A stretch of 64,000 nucleotides of DNA, from contig NZ_CP046907.1 in NCBI RefSeq assembly GCF_014083985.1, positions 3,758,501 through 3,822,500 on the forward strand. The letters run 5' to 3'. Below are positions 1-8,718 of the stretch, piece after piece (positions within the stretch are counted from its first letter, which is position 1; each line of letters opens with the position of its first letter). The notes below the pieces were generated by a model that saw nothing but the letters and a program-made list of their open reading frames with translations, searched no databases and was not told where the DNA came from. The position numbers and the translations under genes were made by a program. The DNA comes from Streptomyces sp. SCUT-3. GTDB taxonomy: Bacteria > Actinomycetota > Actinomycetes > Streptomycetales > Streptomycetaceae.

Positions 1-115
1 GCTCGCGGCCGGCGGCGGCCGCGAGGGTGCGTCGCCGGGAGAGGCGTCCCGGGAGGACGTGCTCCAGGAGGCGCTGCGGGCCGTCGCGGAGACGACCCGG
101 CGCTGCGGACTGTGA
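1..115 (+). CDS. C-terminal end of an unidentified protein (partial)
   Basis: The frame is open from the left edge of the window (first full codon at base 2) and stops at TGA 113-115, leaving 37 codons. The tail reads VLQEALRAVAETTRRCGL after a Gly/Ala-rich stretch. The codon use is typical of the neighbours, so it is probably the true end of a rightward gene. The piece is too short to assign a family. The stop codon lies inside the first unit of a 17-bp tandem repeat. Confidence 0.45.
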   Translation, partial: LAAGGGREGASPGEASREDVLQEALRAVAETTRRCGL

Positions 116-168
116 ACCGCTGCGGACTGTGAACCGCCGCGAACGGTGAACCGCCGCGGACGGTGAAC
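101..168. repeat. Four imperfect 17-bp tandem repeats
   Basis: Units start at 101, 118, 135 and 152. The first two are identical (CGCTGCGGACTGTGAAC) and the last two differ at two to four positions. The array begins in the last codons of the upstream gene and runs into the intergenic space, so each later unit repeats a stop codon. It looks like local slippage or duplication, with no evident function. Confidence 0.8.
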
Positions 169-174
169 GGAACG

Positions 175-199
175 GGCCGCGCCCGGTGGGGGCGCGGCC
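175..199 (+). terminator. Hairpin after the first partial gene
   Basis: Perfect 10-bp arms (GGCCGCGCCC at 175-184 and its complement at 190-199) enclose a 5-base loop. It sits between the ends of two convergent genes. There is no T-run, which is common for GC-rich actinomycete terminators. Confidence 0.5.
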
Positions 200-260
200 G
201 CGTCGGCACCGGGCACGGCCCGGGCGGGTGCGGGAAGGCCTTTCCCGGCCCCGGTGGGCC

Positions 261-1094
261 TCAGAAGGAGGCGACCACCCGGTCGGCGAGGACGTAGACG
301 TTCTCGCCGACCTCGTCGCTTCCGTCGCTCCCGCCGCCGAGGTCGAAGGTGAGCGCGTACGCGCCGCCGACGGCCGAGCCGCCGAGCAGCACGGGCGAGC
401 CGCCGGCCCGCAGCGACTCGATCAGCCGACCGGTCGCACGGCTGTCGCCGGGGGTCAGGCACAGGGTGGTGCCGTCCTCGAAGGCGTACACGTCCAGGGT
501 GCCGAGCGGGCCGGGGCGGACGTCGGTCAGCGGGATGCGCTCCTCGGCCAGCAGGGCCATGCGCTCGGTGGTGCCGGCCGGGTCGGCGACGGTGGGGGAG
601 GGGACGAAGTCCGGGTCGGAGGGGTGGCTGCGTCCCGCCGGGCGGCCGGCCACGGCCTCGCCGGCGGCCGCGCGCAGGGCCTCCCCCAGCCACTCCTCGG
701 AGTCGCGGGCCGGGTCGGCGCCGTCCGGGCCGTCATCGAGGCCGACCAGGTCGGCCGGGCGGGGCCGGAACGGCGACAGCTCCACGTCCGTGCGGCCGTC
801 GAGGAGGGGGGCGTCCGCGGCCTCGCGGGCCTCCTGGGCGGCCCAGAAGGCCCGGGCCTCGGCGAGTTCGCGCTCCCGTTCGTCGGCCAGCGCGGCTGCC
901 ACGGCGGTGCGTATCGCGTCGGAGTCGGCGGCGGAGCGGGCGGCGGGGATGCGTCCGGCGCCGGCCAGGGCCAGCTCGGCGCGGAGCGCGGCGATCTCGC
1001 GCCGGGTCCCGCGGAGGCCGGCCAGCGCGCAGGCGCCCGCGCCGACGGCGGCACCGGTGAGGAGCAGCAGCGGGACGAGGACGGTAGCGGTCAC
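261..1094 (-). CDS. Membrane-anchored protein of unknown function
   Basis: A 277-residue protein starting at GTG 1094. AGGAG lies about 7 bases upstream, so the further upstream start at 1124 is not needed. The N-terminus (VTATVLVPLLLLTGAAVGAG) is one hydrophobic membrane segment or signal anchor. A charged, Ala/Arg/Glu-rich helical stretch follows (about residues 30-100). The C-terminal half has mixed beta-type sequence ending VLADRVVASF. I recognise no catalytic motif. It looks like a conserved actinomycete hypothetical whose soluble domain faces outward or into the cytoplasm. Confidence 0.6.
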   Translation of the reverse strand: MTATVLVPLLLLTGAAVGAGACALAGLRGTRREIAALRAELALAGAGRIPAARSAADSDAIRTAVAAALADERERELAEARAFWAAQEAREAADAPLLDGRTDVELSPFRPRPADLVGLDDGPDGADPARDSEEWLGEALRAAAGEAVAGRPAGRSHPSDPDFVPSPTVADPAGTTERMALLAEERIPLTDVRPGPLGTLDVYAFEDGTTLCLTPGDSRATGRLIESLRAGGSPVLLGGSAVGGAYALTFDLGGGSDGSDEVGENVYVLADRVVASF

Positions 1095-1184
1095 GGGGTC
1101 TCTCCTGACGATCAGCCTTCGCACGAAGGACAGACGTGTCCCTACAGGCTGCCTCAGAATCCATGGCGCAGTCAGTGTGCTACG

Positions 1185-1214
1185 TCACGAAAGGGGTGTT
1201 TGTCCTTTTCGTGA
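1185..1214. promoter_or_regulatory. Inverted repeat TCACGAAA-N14-TTTCGTGA
   Basis: Perfect 8-bp arms at 1185-1192 and 1207-1214 sit about 90 bases upstream of the GTG of the leftward gene that starts at 1094, inside its likely promoter region. The size and symmetry fit a dimeric repressor site. Which regulator binds is unknown. Confidence 0.35.
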
Positions 1215-1252
1215 CTCACTCGTGTCCCTGCCCTGACCTGGGAAAAGACGAA

Positions 1253-1283
1253 ACCCCCGGGACGTAAATCACATCCCGGGGGT
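1253..1283 (-). terminator. Terminator of the thiolase gene
   Basis: Arms ACCCCCGGGA (1253-1262) and TCCCGGGGGT (1274-1283) flank an 11-base loop. Read leftwards, the stem is followed by a T-rich tract (TTTCGTCTTTT). It lies 35 bases past the thiolase stop codon and fits an intrinsic terminator on the minus strand. Confidence 0.75.
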
Positions 1284-1317
1284 GTTTACCGTCCGTGAGG
1301 GACGGGTACTGCGAGCG

Positions 1318-2538
1318 TCAGCTCAGGCGCTCGACGACCATCGCCATGCCCTGGCCGCCGCCCACGCACATCGTCTCCAGGCCGAACTGCTTGTCGTGCC
1401 ACTGGAGGGAGTTGATCAGGGTGGTGGTGATCCGGGCGCCGGTCATGCCGAACGGGTGGCCGACCGCGATGGCGCCGCCGTTGACGTTCAGCCGGTCGAT
1501 GTCGATGCCCAGGTCGCGGTAGGACGGGATGACCTGGGCGGCGAACGCCTCGTTGATCTCGACCAGGTCGATGTCGCCGATGCTCAGCCCGGCGCGCTTC
1601 AGCGCCTGCTTGGAGGCCTCGACCGGGCCGTAGCCCATGATCTCGGGGGACAGGCCGGACACGCCGGTGGAGACGATCCGGGCGAGCGGGGTGAGGCCGA
1701 GCTCGCGGGCCTTGGTGTCGGACATGATCACCAGGGCGGCGGCGCCGTCGTTGAGGGGGCAGCAGTTGCCCGCGGTGACGGTGCCGTCGGGGCGGAAGAC
1801 CGGCTTCAGGCCGGAGACGCCGTCCAGCGTCACGCCCGCGCGCGGGCCGTCGTCCTTGCTGACCACGGTGCCGTCCGGGGTGGTGACCGGGGTGATCTCC
1901 CGCTCCCAGAAGCCGTCGGCGATGGCCTTCTCGGCCAGGTTCTGCGAGCGGACGGCGAACTCGTCCTGCTCGGCGCGGGTGACGCCCTTGAGCGCGGCCA
2001 GGTTCTCGGCGGTCTGGCCCATGGCGATGTAGACGTCCGGGAGCAGGCCGTCCTCGCGCGGGTCGTGCCACTCGCCGCCGCCGTTCTCGGCGCGGGACTG
2101 GGTGCGGGCCTGCGCGTCGGCGAACAGCGGGTTCATGGTGCCCGGCATGCCGTCGGAGGTGCCGTTGACCTGGCGGGAGACGGTCTCCACGCCGGCCGAG
2201 ATGAAGACGTCGCCCTCGCCCGCCTTGATCGCGTGCAGCGCCATGCGGGTGGTCTGCAGCGAGGAGGAGCAGTAGCGGGTGATGGTGCAGCCCGGCAGGT
2301 GGTCCATGCCGGCCTGCACGGCCACCACGCGGCCCAGGTTGTGGCCCTGCTCGCCGCCGGGCAGGCCGCAGCCCAGCATCAGGTCGTCGATGTCGCGCGG
2401 GTCGAGCGCCGGCACCTTCTCCAGGGCCGCCTTGACGATCGCGACGGTCAGGTCGTCGGGCCGCACGTCCTTGAGCGAGCCTTTGAAGGCGCGCCCGATC
2501 GGGGAGCGGGCGGCAGAGACGATCACGGCTTCGGGCAT
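1318..2538 (-). CDS. Acetyl-CoA C-acetyltransferase (thiolase)
   Basis: This 406-residue protein is the normal thiolase length. It catalyses reversible cleavage or condensation of acetyl-CoA and 3-oxoacyl-CoA in fatty-acid beta-oxidation. The nucleophilic cysteine lies in [11 protein letters not shown] near residue 90. The C-terminal signature [17 protein letters not shown] holds the catalytic histidine, and the second active-site cysteine is in [11 protein letters not shown] near the end. The start is ATG 2538 ([15 protein letters not shown]), with GAGGAG just upstream; the 21 upstream codons in frame lack thiolase character. The gene is monocistronic, and its promoter region carries two palindromic motifs. 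One is shared almost exactly with the acyl-CoA dehydrogenase at 29,344. Confidence 0.93.
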   Translation of the reverse strand: MPEAVIVSAARSPIGRAFKGSLKDVRPDDLTVAIVKAALEKVPALDPRDIDDLMLGCGLPGGEQGHNLGRVVAVQAGMDHLPGCTITRYCSSSLQTTRMALHAIKAGEGDVFISAGVETVSRQVNGTSDGMPGTMNPLFADAQARTQSRAENGGGEWHDPREDGLLPDVYIAMGQTAENLAALKGVTRAEQDEFAVRSQNLAEKAIADGFWEREITPVTTPDGTVVSKDDGPRAGVTLDGVSGLKPVFRPDGTVTAGNCCPLNDGAAALVIMSDTKARELGLTPLARIVSTGVSGLSPEIMGYGPVEASKQALKRAGLSIGDIDLVEINEAFAAQVIPSYRDLGIDIDRLNVNGGAIAVGHPFGMTGARITTTLINSLQWHDKQFGLETMCVGGGQGMAMVVERLS

Positions 2539-2564
2539 CGAAACTCCTCGGGTACGGCAAGGCT

Positions 2565-2576
2565 TTGCTGCAGCAA
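2565..2576. promoter_or_regulatory. Palindrome TTGCTGCAGCAA in the thiolase leader
   Basis: A perfect 12-bp palindrome, extendable with mismatches to about 20 bp, lies 27 bases upstream of the thiolase ATG. It could be an operator or a small leader hairpin; the sequence alone does not decide. Confidence 0.35.
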
Positions 2577-2592
2577 GGCTCGGCAGCACGAA

Positions 2593-2611
2593 GTTACCCA
2601 TACGTAACGGT
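2593..2611. promoter_or_regulatory. Candidate fatty-acid operator CATACGTAACGGT
   Basis: The GTTAC-N6-GTAAC inverted repeat (2593-2608) overlaps the 13-mer CATACGTAACGGT (2599-2611). A 12/13 match (CATACTTAACGGT) lies at 29,303-29,315, just upstream of the acyl-CoA dehydrogenase. Sharing between two beta-oxidation genes 27 kb apart suggests a common TetR/FadR-type regulator. That is inference from two sites only. Confidence 0.45.
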
Positions 2612-2662
2612 GTGCGTCACGGCCCGGGGACTGTGACGCGAGACTCTTTTCTAAGCATGCGC

Positions 2663-3790
2663 TCAGTCGGGTGGTCCGGCAATCACCGTTCCCGTGCCGG
2701 ACCGCCCGCCCGGATCGCCGGCCGCCTCCCCCTCCACCTCCCCCTCCGTGGCCCCCCGCACGCCACCCGGCCCGGTTTCCTCCGGCCCGGTCTCCTCGGG
2801 GAGGCGCCGCCTGCGGCGGAACTTCAGCAGGGCCCAGCGGGCCGGGGGGCGGCCCGTCGACGTCGGCGGCGCCGGGGTGACCTCGGTGCCGCCCTCGGCC
2901 GCCGCCTGCACCGCGGCCTGCTCCACCGGCAGGATGCCCTCGCGGCGCGCCGCCTCCGGCCGCTCGTCCTCGGGCCACAGCCCCAGCGCGGCGCACAGCG
3001 TCGGCAGCACGGCCGTCGCCGCGGTGGCGTAGCCCTCCGCGGAGGGGTGGTAGTTGTCCGGGCCGAACAGCTCCGCCGGGTTGGCCGTGAACTCCGGGCC
3101 CAGCAGGTTGCCCAGCGACACCGTCCGCCCGCCCTGCTCCACCACGGCGACCGTCTGCGCCGCCGCCAGCTGCCGGCTCAGCCGCCGCGCCACCCAGCGC
3201 AGCGGCTGGTGGACCGGCTCCACCGAGCCCAGGTCGGGGCAGGTGCCGACCACCACCTCGCAGCCGGCCGCCCGCAGCTGCCGCACCGCGTCCGCCAGCA
3301 GCCGCACCGACCTCGCGGGCGGCACCCGGTCGGTGACGTCGTTGGCCCCGACAATCACCACCACCACGTCCGGGGGCGGCCCGGGACGGTCCAGCAGCAC
3401 CCCGGCCTGCCGGTCCAGGTCGTCCGACCGGGCCCCCGGCAGCGCCACGTTCACCAGGTCCACCGGCCGCTCGGCGACCGCGGCCAGCCCCTGTGCCAGC
3501 CGCGCCCCCGGGGTCTGCCCGGCCAGCGCCACGCCCTGCCCGGCGGCGGTGGAGTCCCCGAGGACGCCCAGTAACAGCGGCCGGGCGCCGTCCGCGGCGA
3601 AGTCGGATCCGTAGCGGCCGTCCGCGAAGGGCGGCTCCTCCTCCCACCAGCCGACCGTCCGGCGCGCCAGCCGGGCCTCGGTCAGCAGCACGCCGACCGC
3701 CATCCCGCCCAGCAGCCCCACGCCCCCGCCGCCGTACGCCGCCACCGCCGCGATCCGCCGCACCCTCCGTGCCCTGGACGTCGAAGACAT
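2663..3790 (-). CDS. SGNH/GDSL-type hydrolase, secreted or membrane-anchored
   Basis: This 375-residue protein starts at ATG 3790 (MSSTSRARR). One hydrophobic N-terminal segment (about residues 12-33) fits an uncleaved anchor or signal peptide. SGNH motifs are in order: GDS nucleophile in LGVLGDSTAAGQG (block I), the glycine of the second block, GAND in VIVGANDVTDR (block III), and the DNYHPS catalytic Asp-His pair (block V). The enzyme probably hydrolyses an ester of lipid or carbohydrate outside the membrane. The C-terminal 100 residues are low-complexity Ala/Gly/Glu/Arg sequence with no fold I recognise. It is convergent with the thiolase promoter region and divergent from the cystathionine beta-synthase gene. 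Confidence 0.85.
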   Translation of the reverse strand: MSSTSRARRVRRIAAVAAYGGGGVGLLGGMAVGVLLTEARLARRTVGWWEEEPPFADGRYGSDFAADGARPLLLGVLGDSTAAGQGVALAGQTPGARLAQGLAAVAERPVDLVNVALPGARSDDLDRQAGVLLDRPGPPPDVVVVIVGANDVTDRVPPARSVRLLADAVRQLRAAGCEVVVGTCPDLGSVEPVHQPLRWVARRLSRQLAAAQTVAVVEQGGRTVSLGNLLGPEFTANPAELFGPDNYHPSAEGYATAATAVLPTLCAALGLWPEDERPEAARREGILPVEQAAVQAAAEGGTEVTPAPPTSTGRPPARWALLKFRRRRRLPEETGPEETGPGGVRGATEGEVEGEAAGDPGGRSGTGTVIAGPPD

Positions 3791-3998
3791 CGGAGCAGTC
3801 ACCCCCCTGCAGGGACGCCGGGGCCGTCCCGGGCCGTCCGTATCGGCTTGCCCGTATCGCGGCCGCCTGCAACGCCCCCGGCCGCCTGGGGTGCTCCCGC
3901 CCCGCTCACCCGGGCCCGCGATTCCCGCGGGCCCGCCGGGAACCCTCCGGACGGCCATAGAGTTGGGGCCGTATCCAACGGAAGACCCCGGAGGCGTC

Positions 3999-5387
3999 GT
4001 GCAGTACCACGACTCGATGATCGACCTGGTGGGCAACACCCCGCTCGTCAGGCTCAACAAGGTGACCGAAGGCATTCAGGCGACGGTCCTGGCCAAGGTC
4101 GAGTACTTCAACCCCGGCGGTTCGGTGAAGGACCGGATCGCCCTGCGGATGATCGAGGCCGCGGAGGAGTCCGGTGCGCTGAAGCCCGGAGGCACGATCG
4201 TCGAGCCGACCTCCGGCAACACCGGCGTGGGCCTGGCCATCGTGGCGCAGCAGAAGGGCTACCGCTGCATCTTCGTCTGCCCGGACAAGGTCTCCACGGA
4301 CAAGATCAACGTGCTGCGGGCCTACGGCGCCGAGGTCGTCGTCTGCCCCACCGCGGTCGACCCCGAGCACCCCGACTCCTACTACAACGTCTCCGACCGC
4401 CTGGTCCGCGAGACCCCCGGGGCCTGGAAGCCGGACCAGTACTCCAACCCCAACAACCCCCTCTCGCACTACCACTCCACCGGCCCCGAGCTGTGGGAGC
4501 AGACCGAGGGGCGGATCACCCACTTCGTGGCCGGCATCGGCACCGGAGGCACCATCTCCGGCACCGGCCGCTACCTCAAGGAGGTCTCCGACGGGCGGGT
4601 GCGCATCGTCGGCGCCGACCCCGAGGGCTCGGTGTACTCCGGAGGCACCGGCCGCCCGTACCTGGTCGAGGGCGTCGGCGAGGACTTCTGGCCGAGCGCC
4701 TACGACCGCACGGTGACCGACGAGATCGTCGCCGTCTCGGACAAGGACTCCTTCCGGATGACGCGCCGCCTCGCCAAGGAGGAGGGCCTGCTGGTCGGCG
4801 GCTCCTGCGGCATGGCCGTGGTCGCCGCCCTGCGCGTCGCCGAGCGGCTCGGGCCGGACGACGTGGTGGTCGTGCTGCTGCCGGACAGCGGCCGCGGCTA
4901 CCTGTCCAAGATCTTCAACGACGAGTGGATGGCCGACTACGGCTTCCTCGGCGAGGGCGGCCAGGACCTCGTCGGCGACGTCCTGGCCCGCAAGGAGCAC
5001 GGCGGCATCCCGCAGCTGGTCCACATGCACCCCGAGGAGACCGTCGGCGAGGCGATCGAGGTGCTGCGCGAGTACGGCGTCTCCCAGATGCCGGTCGTCA
5101 AGCCCGGCGCGGGCCACCCGGACGTGATGGCCGCCGAGGTCGTCGGCTCGGTCGTCGAGCGCGACCTGCTGGACGCGCTGTTCGCCAAGCGGGCCGCGCT
5201 GACCGACCCGCTGGAGAAGCACATGAGCGCGCCGCTGCCGCACGTGGGCTCCGGCGAGCCGGTGGCCGACCTGATGGCCGTCCTCGGCGACGCCGACGCG
5301 GCGATCGTGCTGGTCGAGGGCAAGCCGACCGGTGTGGTCAGCCGCCAGGACCTGCTGTCCTACCTGGCGGGGACGACGGACCGCTGA
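3999..5387 (+). CDS. Cystathionine beta-synthase, PLP-dependent, with CBS-domain pair
   Basis: This 462-residue protein condenses serine (or activated serine) with homocysteine to cystathionine in transsulfuration. The PLP lysine lies in NPGGSVKDRIA near residue 44, the cofactor-binding loop is TSGNTG, and the phosphate loop is GIGTGGTISGTG. Two C-terminal CBS domains (about residues 335-460) distinguish it from simple cysteine synthases. The start is GTG 3999 (VQYHDSMIDLVGNTPLVRL), with GGAGG five bases upstream. The in-frame extension to 3891 is proline/arginine-rich and not family-like. Cysteine synthase remains a lesser alternative. Confidence 0.9.
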   Translation: MQYHDSMIDLVGNTPLVRLNKVTEGIQATVLAKVEYFNPGGSVKDRIALRMIEAAEESGALKPGGTIVEPTSGNTGVGLAIVAQQKGYRCIFVCPDKVSTDKINVLRAYGAEVVVCPTAVDPEHPDSYYNVSDRLVRETPGAWKPDQYSNPNNPLSHYHSTGPELWEQTEGRITHFVAGIGTGGTISGTGRYLKEVSDGRVRIVGADPEGSVYSGGTGRPYLVEGVGEDFWPSAYDRTVTDEIVAVSDKDSFRMTRRLAKEEGLLVGGSCGMAVVAALRVAERLGPDDVVVVLLPDSGRGYLSKIFNDEWMADYGFLGEGGQDLVGDVLARKEHGGIPQLVHMHPEETVGEAIEVLREYGVSQMPVVKPGAGHPDVMAAEVVGSVVERDLLDALFAKRAALTDPLEKHMSAPLPHVGSGEPVADLMAVLGDADAAIVLVEGKPTGVVSRQDLLSYLAGTTDR

Positions 5388-5944
5388 TACCGCTACGCCG
5401 CCGTCACGCGGCCGCAGCACGCCCTTAACACGGGACCGGCACAGTGGTCGGTGTCGGCACGGCAGGAGCCCCGCACGGGGACCGGCCGTGCGGCACCGAG
5501 TACGGCGACAAGGAACCTCCGGAGCGGCTCCCGGACCTCCTGATCGCCCGGACGCGGCGGCCCCGGCCCGACCGGCCCGCCGCATCCCCCGCGGGGACCG
5601 CCGCCGTCCCGCCCCGGCGCGAGCCGGGGTGCGGCGGTCCCCGCCCGAACCCCCCTCCGCCCCCGGCCCGGGTCCGCCCGGTCCGGGGGCGTGCGCATTC
5701 GCCGGGCCCGTGTGCGCCGCCGGGGCGCGGTGCGGGAGCATGATGGTGCCGCGGCCGGCACGGGGCCGGAGCCGGCGCCCGCCCGGTGCCCGTCCTCCCG
5801 GCCGCTCGGCCCGCAGCGGCCCCGACGACCCCGGTGGCCCCGGAGTTCCGGTGGTCCCGGAACCCCGGAGCCCGCGGTGCCGTTCCGGCCGCGAACCGCG
5901 GCCGCGGCCGTGCCGCGAACCCCGGCGGGAGCCGGCTTCTCCAT
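5388..5944. other. Gene-free, very GC-rich intergenic stretch
   Basis: About 560 bases between the cystathionine beta-synthase stop and the acyl-CoA synthetase leader. No open frame here has a credible ribosome site and protein-like composition. The only clear structure is the large hairpin at 5592-5643. The remainder may hold the promoter of the downstream gene, but no convincing -35/-10 pair was seen. Confidence 0.5.
5592..5643 (+). terminator. Large nested hairpin downstream of cystathionine beta-synthase
   Basis: Outer perfect arms of 13 bp (CGGGGACCGCCGC at 5592-5604 and complement at 5631-5643) enclose an inner perfect 7-bp stem (5612-5618/5623-5629) capped by a GCGA tetraloop. It is about 200 bases past the stop codon. 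It probably terminates transcription before the next gene. Confidence 0.55.
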
Positions 5945-5976
5945 CGACGGAACGACGGAACGACGGAACGACGGAA
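5945..5976 (+). repeat. Four exact CGACGGAA tandem repeats abutting a ribosome-binding site
   Basis: The 8-bp unit CGACGGAA is repeated four times without error and runs straight into GGAC, forming the GGAAGGA Shine-Dalgarno element of the acyl-CoA synthetase GTG at 5987. Copy-number change would alter the leader length but not the reading frame. Confidence 0.8.
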
Positions 5977-5986
5977 GGACCCAGCC

Positions 5987-7441
5987 GTGCCCCTGCTCCC
6001 CGCCCTCACCGCCCCGGGGACCGCCGGCCTGCCCGGCGGGGACTCGCCCGACGCGCTCCGCGTCGCGGACCGCGCGCTCTCCCGCGAGGAGCTGCTCGGC
6101 GCCGCCGGCGCGGTGGCCGCCCGCATCGCGGGCGCGCCGGCGGTCGCCGTGCACGCCCTCCCCACCGCGCAGACCGTGGCGGCGGTCGTCGGCGGCCTGC
6201 TGGCGGGCGTCCCCGTGGTGCCCCTGCCCCCGGACTCCGGGCCGGCCGAGCGCGGCCACGTGCTGCGCGACTCCGGCGCGGCCCTGCTGCTCACCGGCGA
6301 CCCCGGCGCGCTGCCGGAGGCGGACGGGGCGCCGGGCGGGGTGCCGGGCGTCGAGGTGGTCCCGGTCGGCACGGCGGACCGGGCGCCGGCCTCCGCCGTC
6401 CTCCCGGCCGAGCCCGGCGACGGCGCCACCGCCCTCGTCCTCTACACCTCCGGGACCACCGGGGCGCCCAAGGGCGTGCCGATCACCCGGCGGGCGGTCG
6501 CCGCCGGCCTGGACGGCCTCGCCGACGCCTGGGACTGGACGGCCGAGGACACCCTCGTGCACGGCCTCCCGCTCTTCCACGTCCACGGGCTCGTCCTCGG
6601 CGTGCTGGGCGCCCTGCGCACCGGGAGCCGGCTGGTGCACACCGGCCGCCCCACCCCGCAGGCCTACGCCGCCGCGGGCGGGAGCCTGTACTTCGGCGTG
6701 CCCACGGTGTGGTCCCGGGTCGCCGCCGACCCGGCCTCGGCCGCCGCCCTGCGCGGCGCCCGGCTGCTGGTCTCCGGCAGCGCGGCGCTGCCCGCCCCGG
6801 TCTTCCGCGACATCGAGCGGCTCACCGGCTCCCGGCCCGTCGAGCGGTACGGGATGACCGAGACCCTGATCACCGTCAGCGCCAGGGCCGACGGGCGGCG
6901 CAGCCCCGGCGCCGTGGGCCTGCCGCTGCCCGGCACCTCCACCCGCCTGGCCGGGGAGGACGGCTCCCCGGTCCCGCACGACGGCGCCACCGTCGGCGAG
7001 CTCCAGGTGACCGGCCCGACGGTCTTCGACGGCTACCTCGGCCGCCCCGACGCCACCGCCGCCTCCTTCACCGACGACGGCTGGTTCCGCACCGGCGACA
7101 TGGCGGTGATCGAGCCGGACGGCACGCACCGCATCGTCGGCCGGGCCTCCACCGACCTGATCAAGAGCGGCGGCTACCGCATCGGCGCGGGAGAGGTGGA
7201 GAACGCGCTCCTGGACCACCCGGCGGTCCGCGAGGCGGCGGTCGTCGGCGCGCCGCACGAGGACCTCGGCCAGGAGGTCGTGGCGTACGTCGTGGCCGAC
7301 GGGGTGACCGAGGCCGACCTGGTCGGCTTCGTCGCGGGCCACCTGTCCGTCCACAAGCGCCCGCGCAGGATCCGGTTCCTCGACGCCCTCCCGCGCAACG
7401 CCATGGGCAAGCCGCAGAAGAAGCTGCTGCCCCCGCTCTGA
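5987..7441 (+). CDS. Acyl-CoA synthetase / AMP-dependent ligase
   Basis: This 484-residue ANL-superfamily enzyme activates a carboxylic acid as an acyl-adenylate and then a CoA thioester. The P-loop is in YTSGTTGAPKG (about residues 150-160). RYGMTET is the A5 motif, WFRTGDMAVI is A7 with the ATP-ribose aspartate, and DLIKSGGYRIGAGEVE is the hinge A8. The catalytic lysine is in RNAMGKPQKK near the C-terminus. It is somewhat short (typical 500-550) because the N-terminal subdomain is compact. The start is GTG 5987, with GGAAGGA nine bases upstream. The substrate (medium-chain or malonate-type acid) cannot be read from sequence. Confidence 0.87.
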   Translation: MPLLPALTAPGTAGLPGGDSPDALRVADRALSREELLGAAGAVAARIAGAPAVAVHALPTAQTVAAVVGGLLAGVPVVPLPPDSGPAERGHVLRDSGAALLLTGDPGALPEADGAPGGVPGVEVVPVGTADRAPASAVLPAEPGDGATALVLYTSGTTGAPKGVPITRRAVAAGLDGLADAWDWTAEDTLVHGLPLFHVHGLVLGVLGALRTGSRLVHTGRPTPQAYAAAGGSLYFGVPTVWSRVAADPASAAALRGARLLVSGSAALPAPVFRDIERLTGSRPVERYGMTETLITVSARADGRRSPGAVGLPLPGTSTRLAGEDGSPVPHDGATVGELQVTGPTVFDGYLGRPDATAASFTDDGWFRTGDMAVIEPDGTHRIVGRASTDLIKSGGYRIGAGEVENALLDHPAVREAAVVGAPHEDLGQEVVAYVVADGVTEADLVGFVAGHLSVHKRPRRIRFLDALPRNAMGKPQKKLLPPL

Positions 7442-7551
7442 CCTCCCCGCCGCCCCGGCCCCGCCCCGGCCGCCCCGTGCCGGCGGGGCCCGGAGGCCGC
7501 ACCGGTGATCGGCGCGGCGGTCTACAGTCATGCAGAGGACAGGAGGGCGCG

Positions 7552-8547
7552 ATGGCGAACAACGACGCACCGGAGGGCGCCCCCGCACCGGAGGGCGGGC
7601 CCGGGACGGCGGTCGGGCCCGGGACGGCGGTCGGCACCGCCTTCGCGCCGGGCACCGGGCCGGGCGCGGGACCGGAGGCGGGGCCGGGCGCCGGGCCGGG
7701 CGCCGCACCGGGGTCCGAGCCCGCGGCCGCCCGCCTGCTGCGGCTGTTCGAGGGGCACCGGCTGACCCCCACCCAGCGCCGCATCGCCCACTGCCTGGTG
7801 CGGCGGGCCGCCGACGCGCCGTTCCTGTCCAGCGTGGAACTGGCCGAGCTGGCCGGGGTCAGCCAGCCGTCGGTGACCAGGTTCGCCGTCGCCCTGGGCT
7901 TCGACGGCTACCCGGCCCTGCGCCGCCATCTGCGCGAGGTCACCCCCTCCGGGCGGGGGCCGGCCGCCCCCCGGGTCAACGAGTACCAGCAGGCGGTGCA
8001 GGCCGAGATCGAGAACCTCAGGCACCTGGCCGCGCTCCTCGCCGACCCCGCCCCCGTGGCCCGGGCCGGCCGCCTGCTCGCCGCCTCCCGGCCGCTGCCC
8101 GTCCTGGGCCTGCGGGCGGCCGGGCCGCAGGCCCGCGGCTTCGCCTACTTCGCAGCCAAGGTCCACCCGGACGTCCGCCTCCTCGACGAGGGCGGCACGA
8201 TGCTGGCCGACCGCATCGACGCGGCGGCGCGCGCCGGGGCGTCCGCCCTGCTGTGCTTCGCGCTGCCCCGCCACCCCCGGGAGGTCGTCGAGGCCCTGGA
8301 GTACGCGCAGGCGGCCGGCCTGACGGTGATCACGGTCGCGGACAGCGCGTTCGCCCCCGTGGCCGGCCACTCCGACCTGCTGCTCCCGGCGGCGGTCGGC
8401 ACCGGCCTGGTCTTCGACACCGCGTGCGCGCCGATGATGCTCGGGCGGGTGCTGCTGGAGTCGATGTGCGACGGGATCCCCGACGCCCAGGCGCGCCTGG
8501 AGGAGTTCGACGCGCGCGCGGCGGCCCGCGGCCTCTTCGCGGACTGA
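7552..8547 (+). CDS. MurR/RpiR-family transcriptional regulator
   Basis: This 331-residue protein starts at ATG 7552, with AGGAGG upstream. Residues 1-60 are a low-complexity Gly/Pro/Ala run of repeated GPGA/GPGT units, longer than usual for the family. An RpiR helix-turn-helix follows (LTPTQRRIAHCLV...SSVELAELAGVSQPSVTRFAVALGF). A SIS sugar-isomerase-like sensing domain (about residues 180-310) is of the type that binds phosphosugars or related ligands. It sits downstream of the acyl-CoA synthetase and 3 kb before the hut operon. In actinomycetes such regulators can be near amino-acid catabolism genes, but its target here is unknown. Confidence 0.88.
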   Translation: MANNDAPEGAPAPEGGPGTAVGPGTAVGTAFAPGTGPGAGPEAGPGAGPGAAPGSEPAAARLLRLFEGHRLTPTQRRIAHCLVRRAADAPFLSSVELAELAGVSQPSVTRFAVALGFDGYPALRRHLREVTPSGRGPAAPRVNEYQQAVQAEIENLRHLAALLADPAPVARAGRLLAASRPLPVLGLRAAGPQARGFAYFAAKVHPDVRLLDEGGTMLADRIDAAARAGASALLCFALPRHPREVVEALEYAQAAGLTVITVADSAFAPVAGHSDLLLPAAVGTGLVFDTACAPMMLGRVLLESMCDGIPDAQARLEEFDARAAARGLFAD

Positions 8548-8718
8548 GCGGCCGTCACCGCGCCCGTGCCGCCGGGCGGGCCCGTGCGCCGCGTCCGTCC
8601 CCCGCGCCGTGTGCGTCCCCCGCGCCGCGTCGGTTCCGCGGGTCCGGGGACTCCCGTGCGAACCCCGCCGGGCCGTGACTACCATCCGGGCACCGGATCG
8701 ATGACAGGGAGGTTCGTG

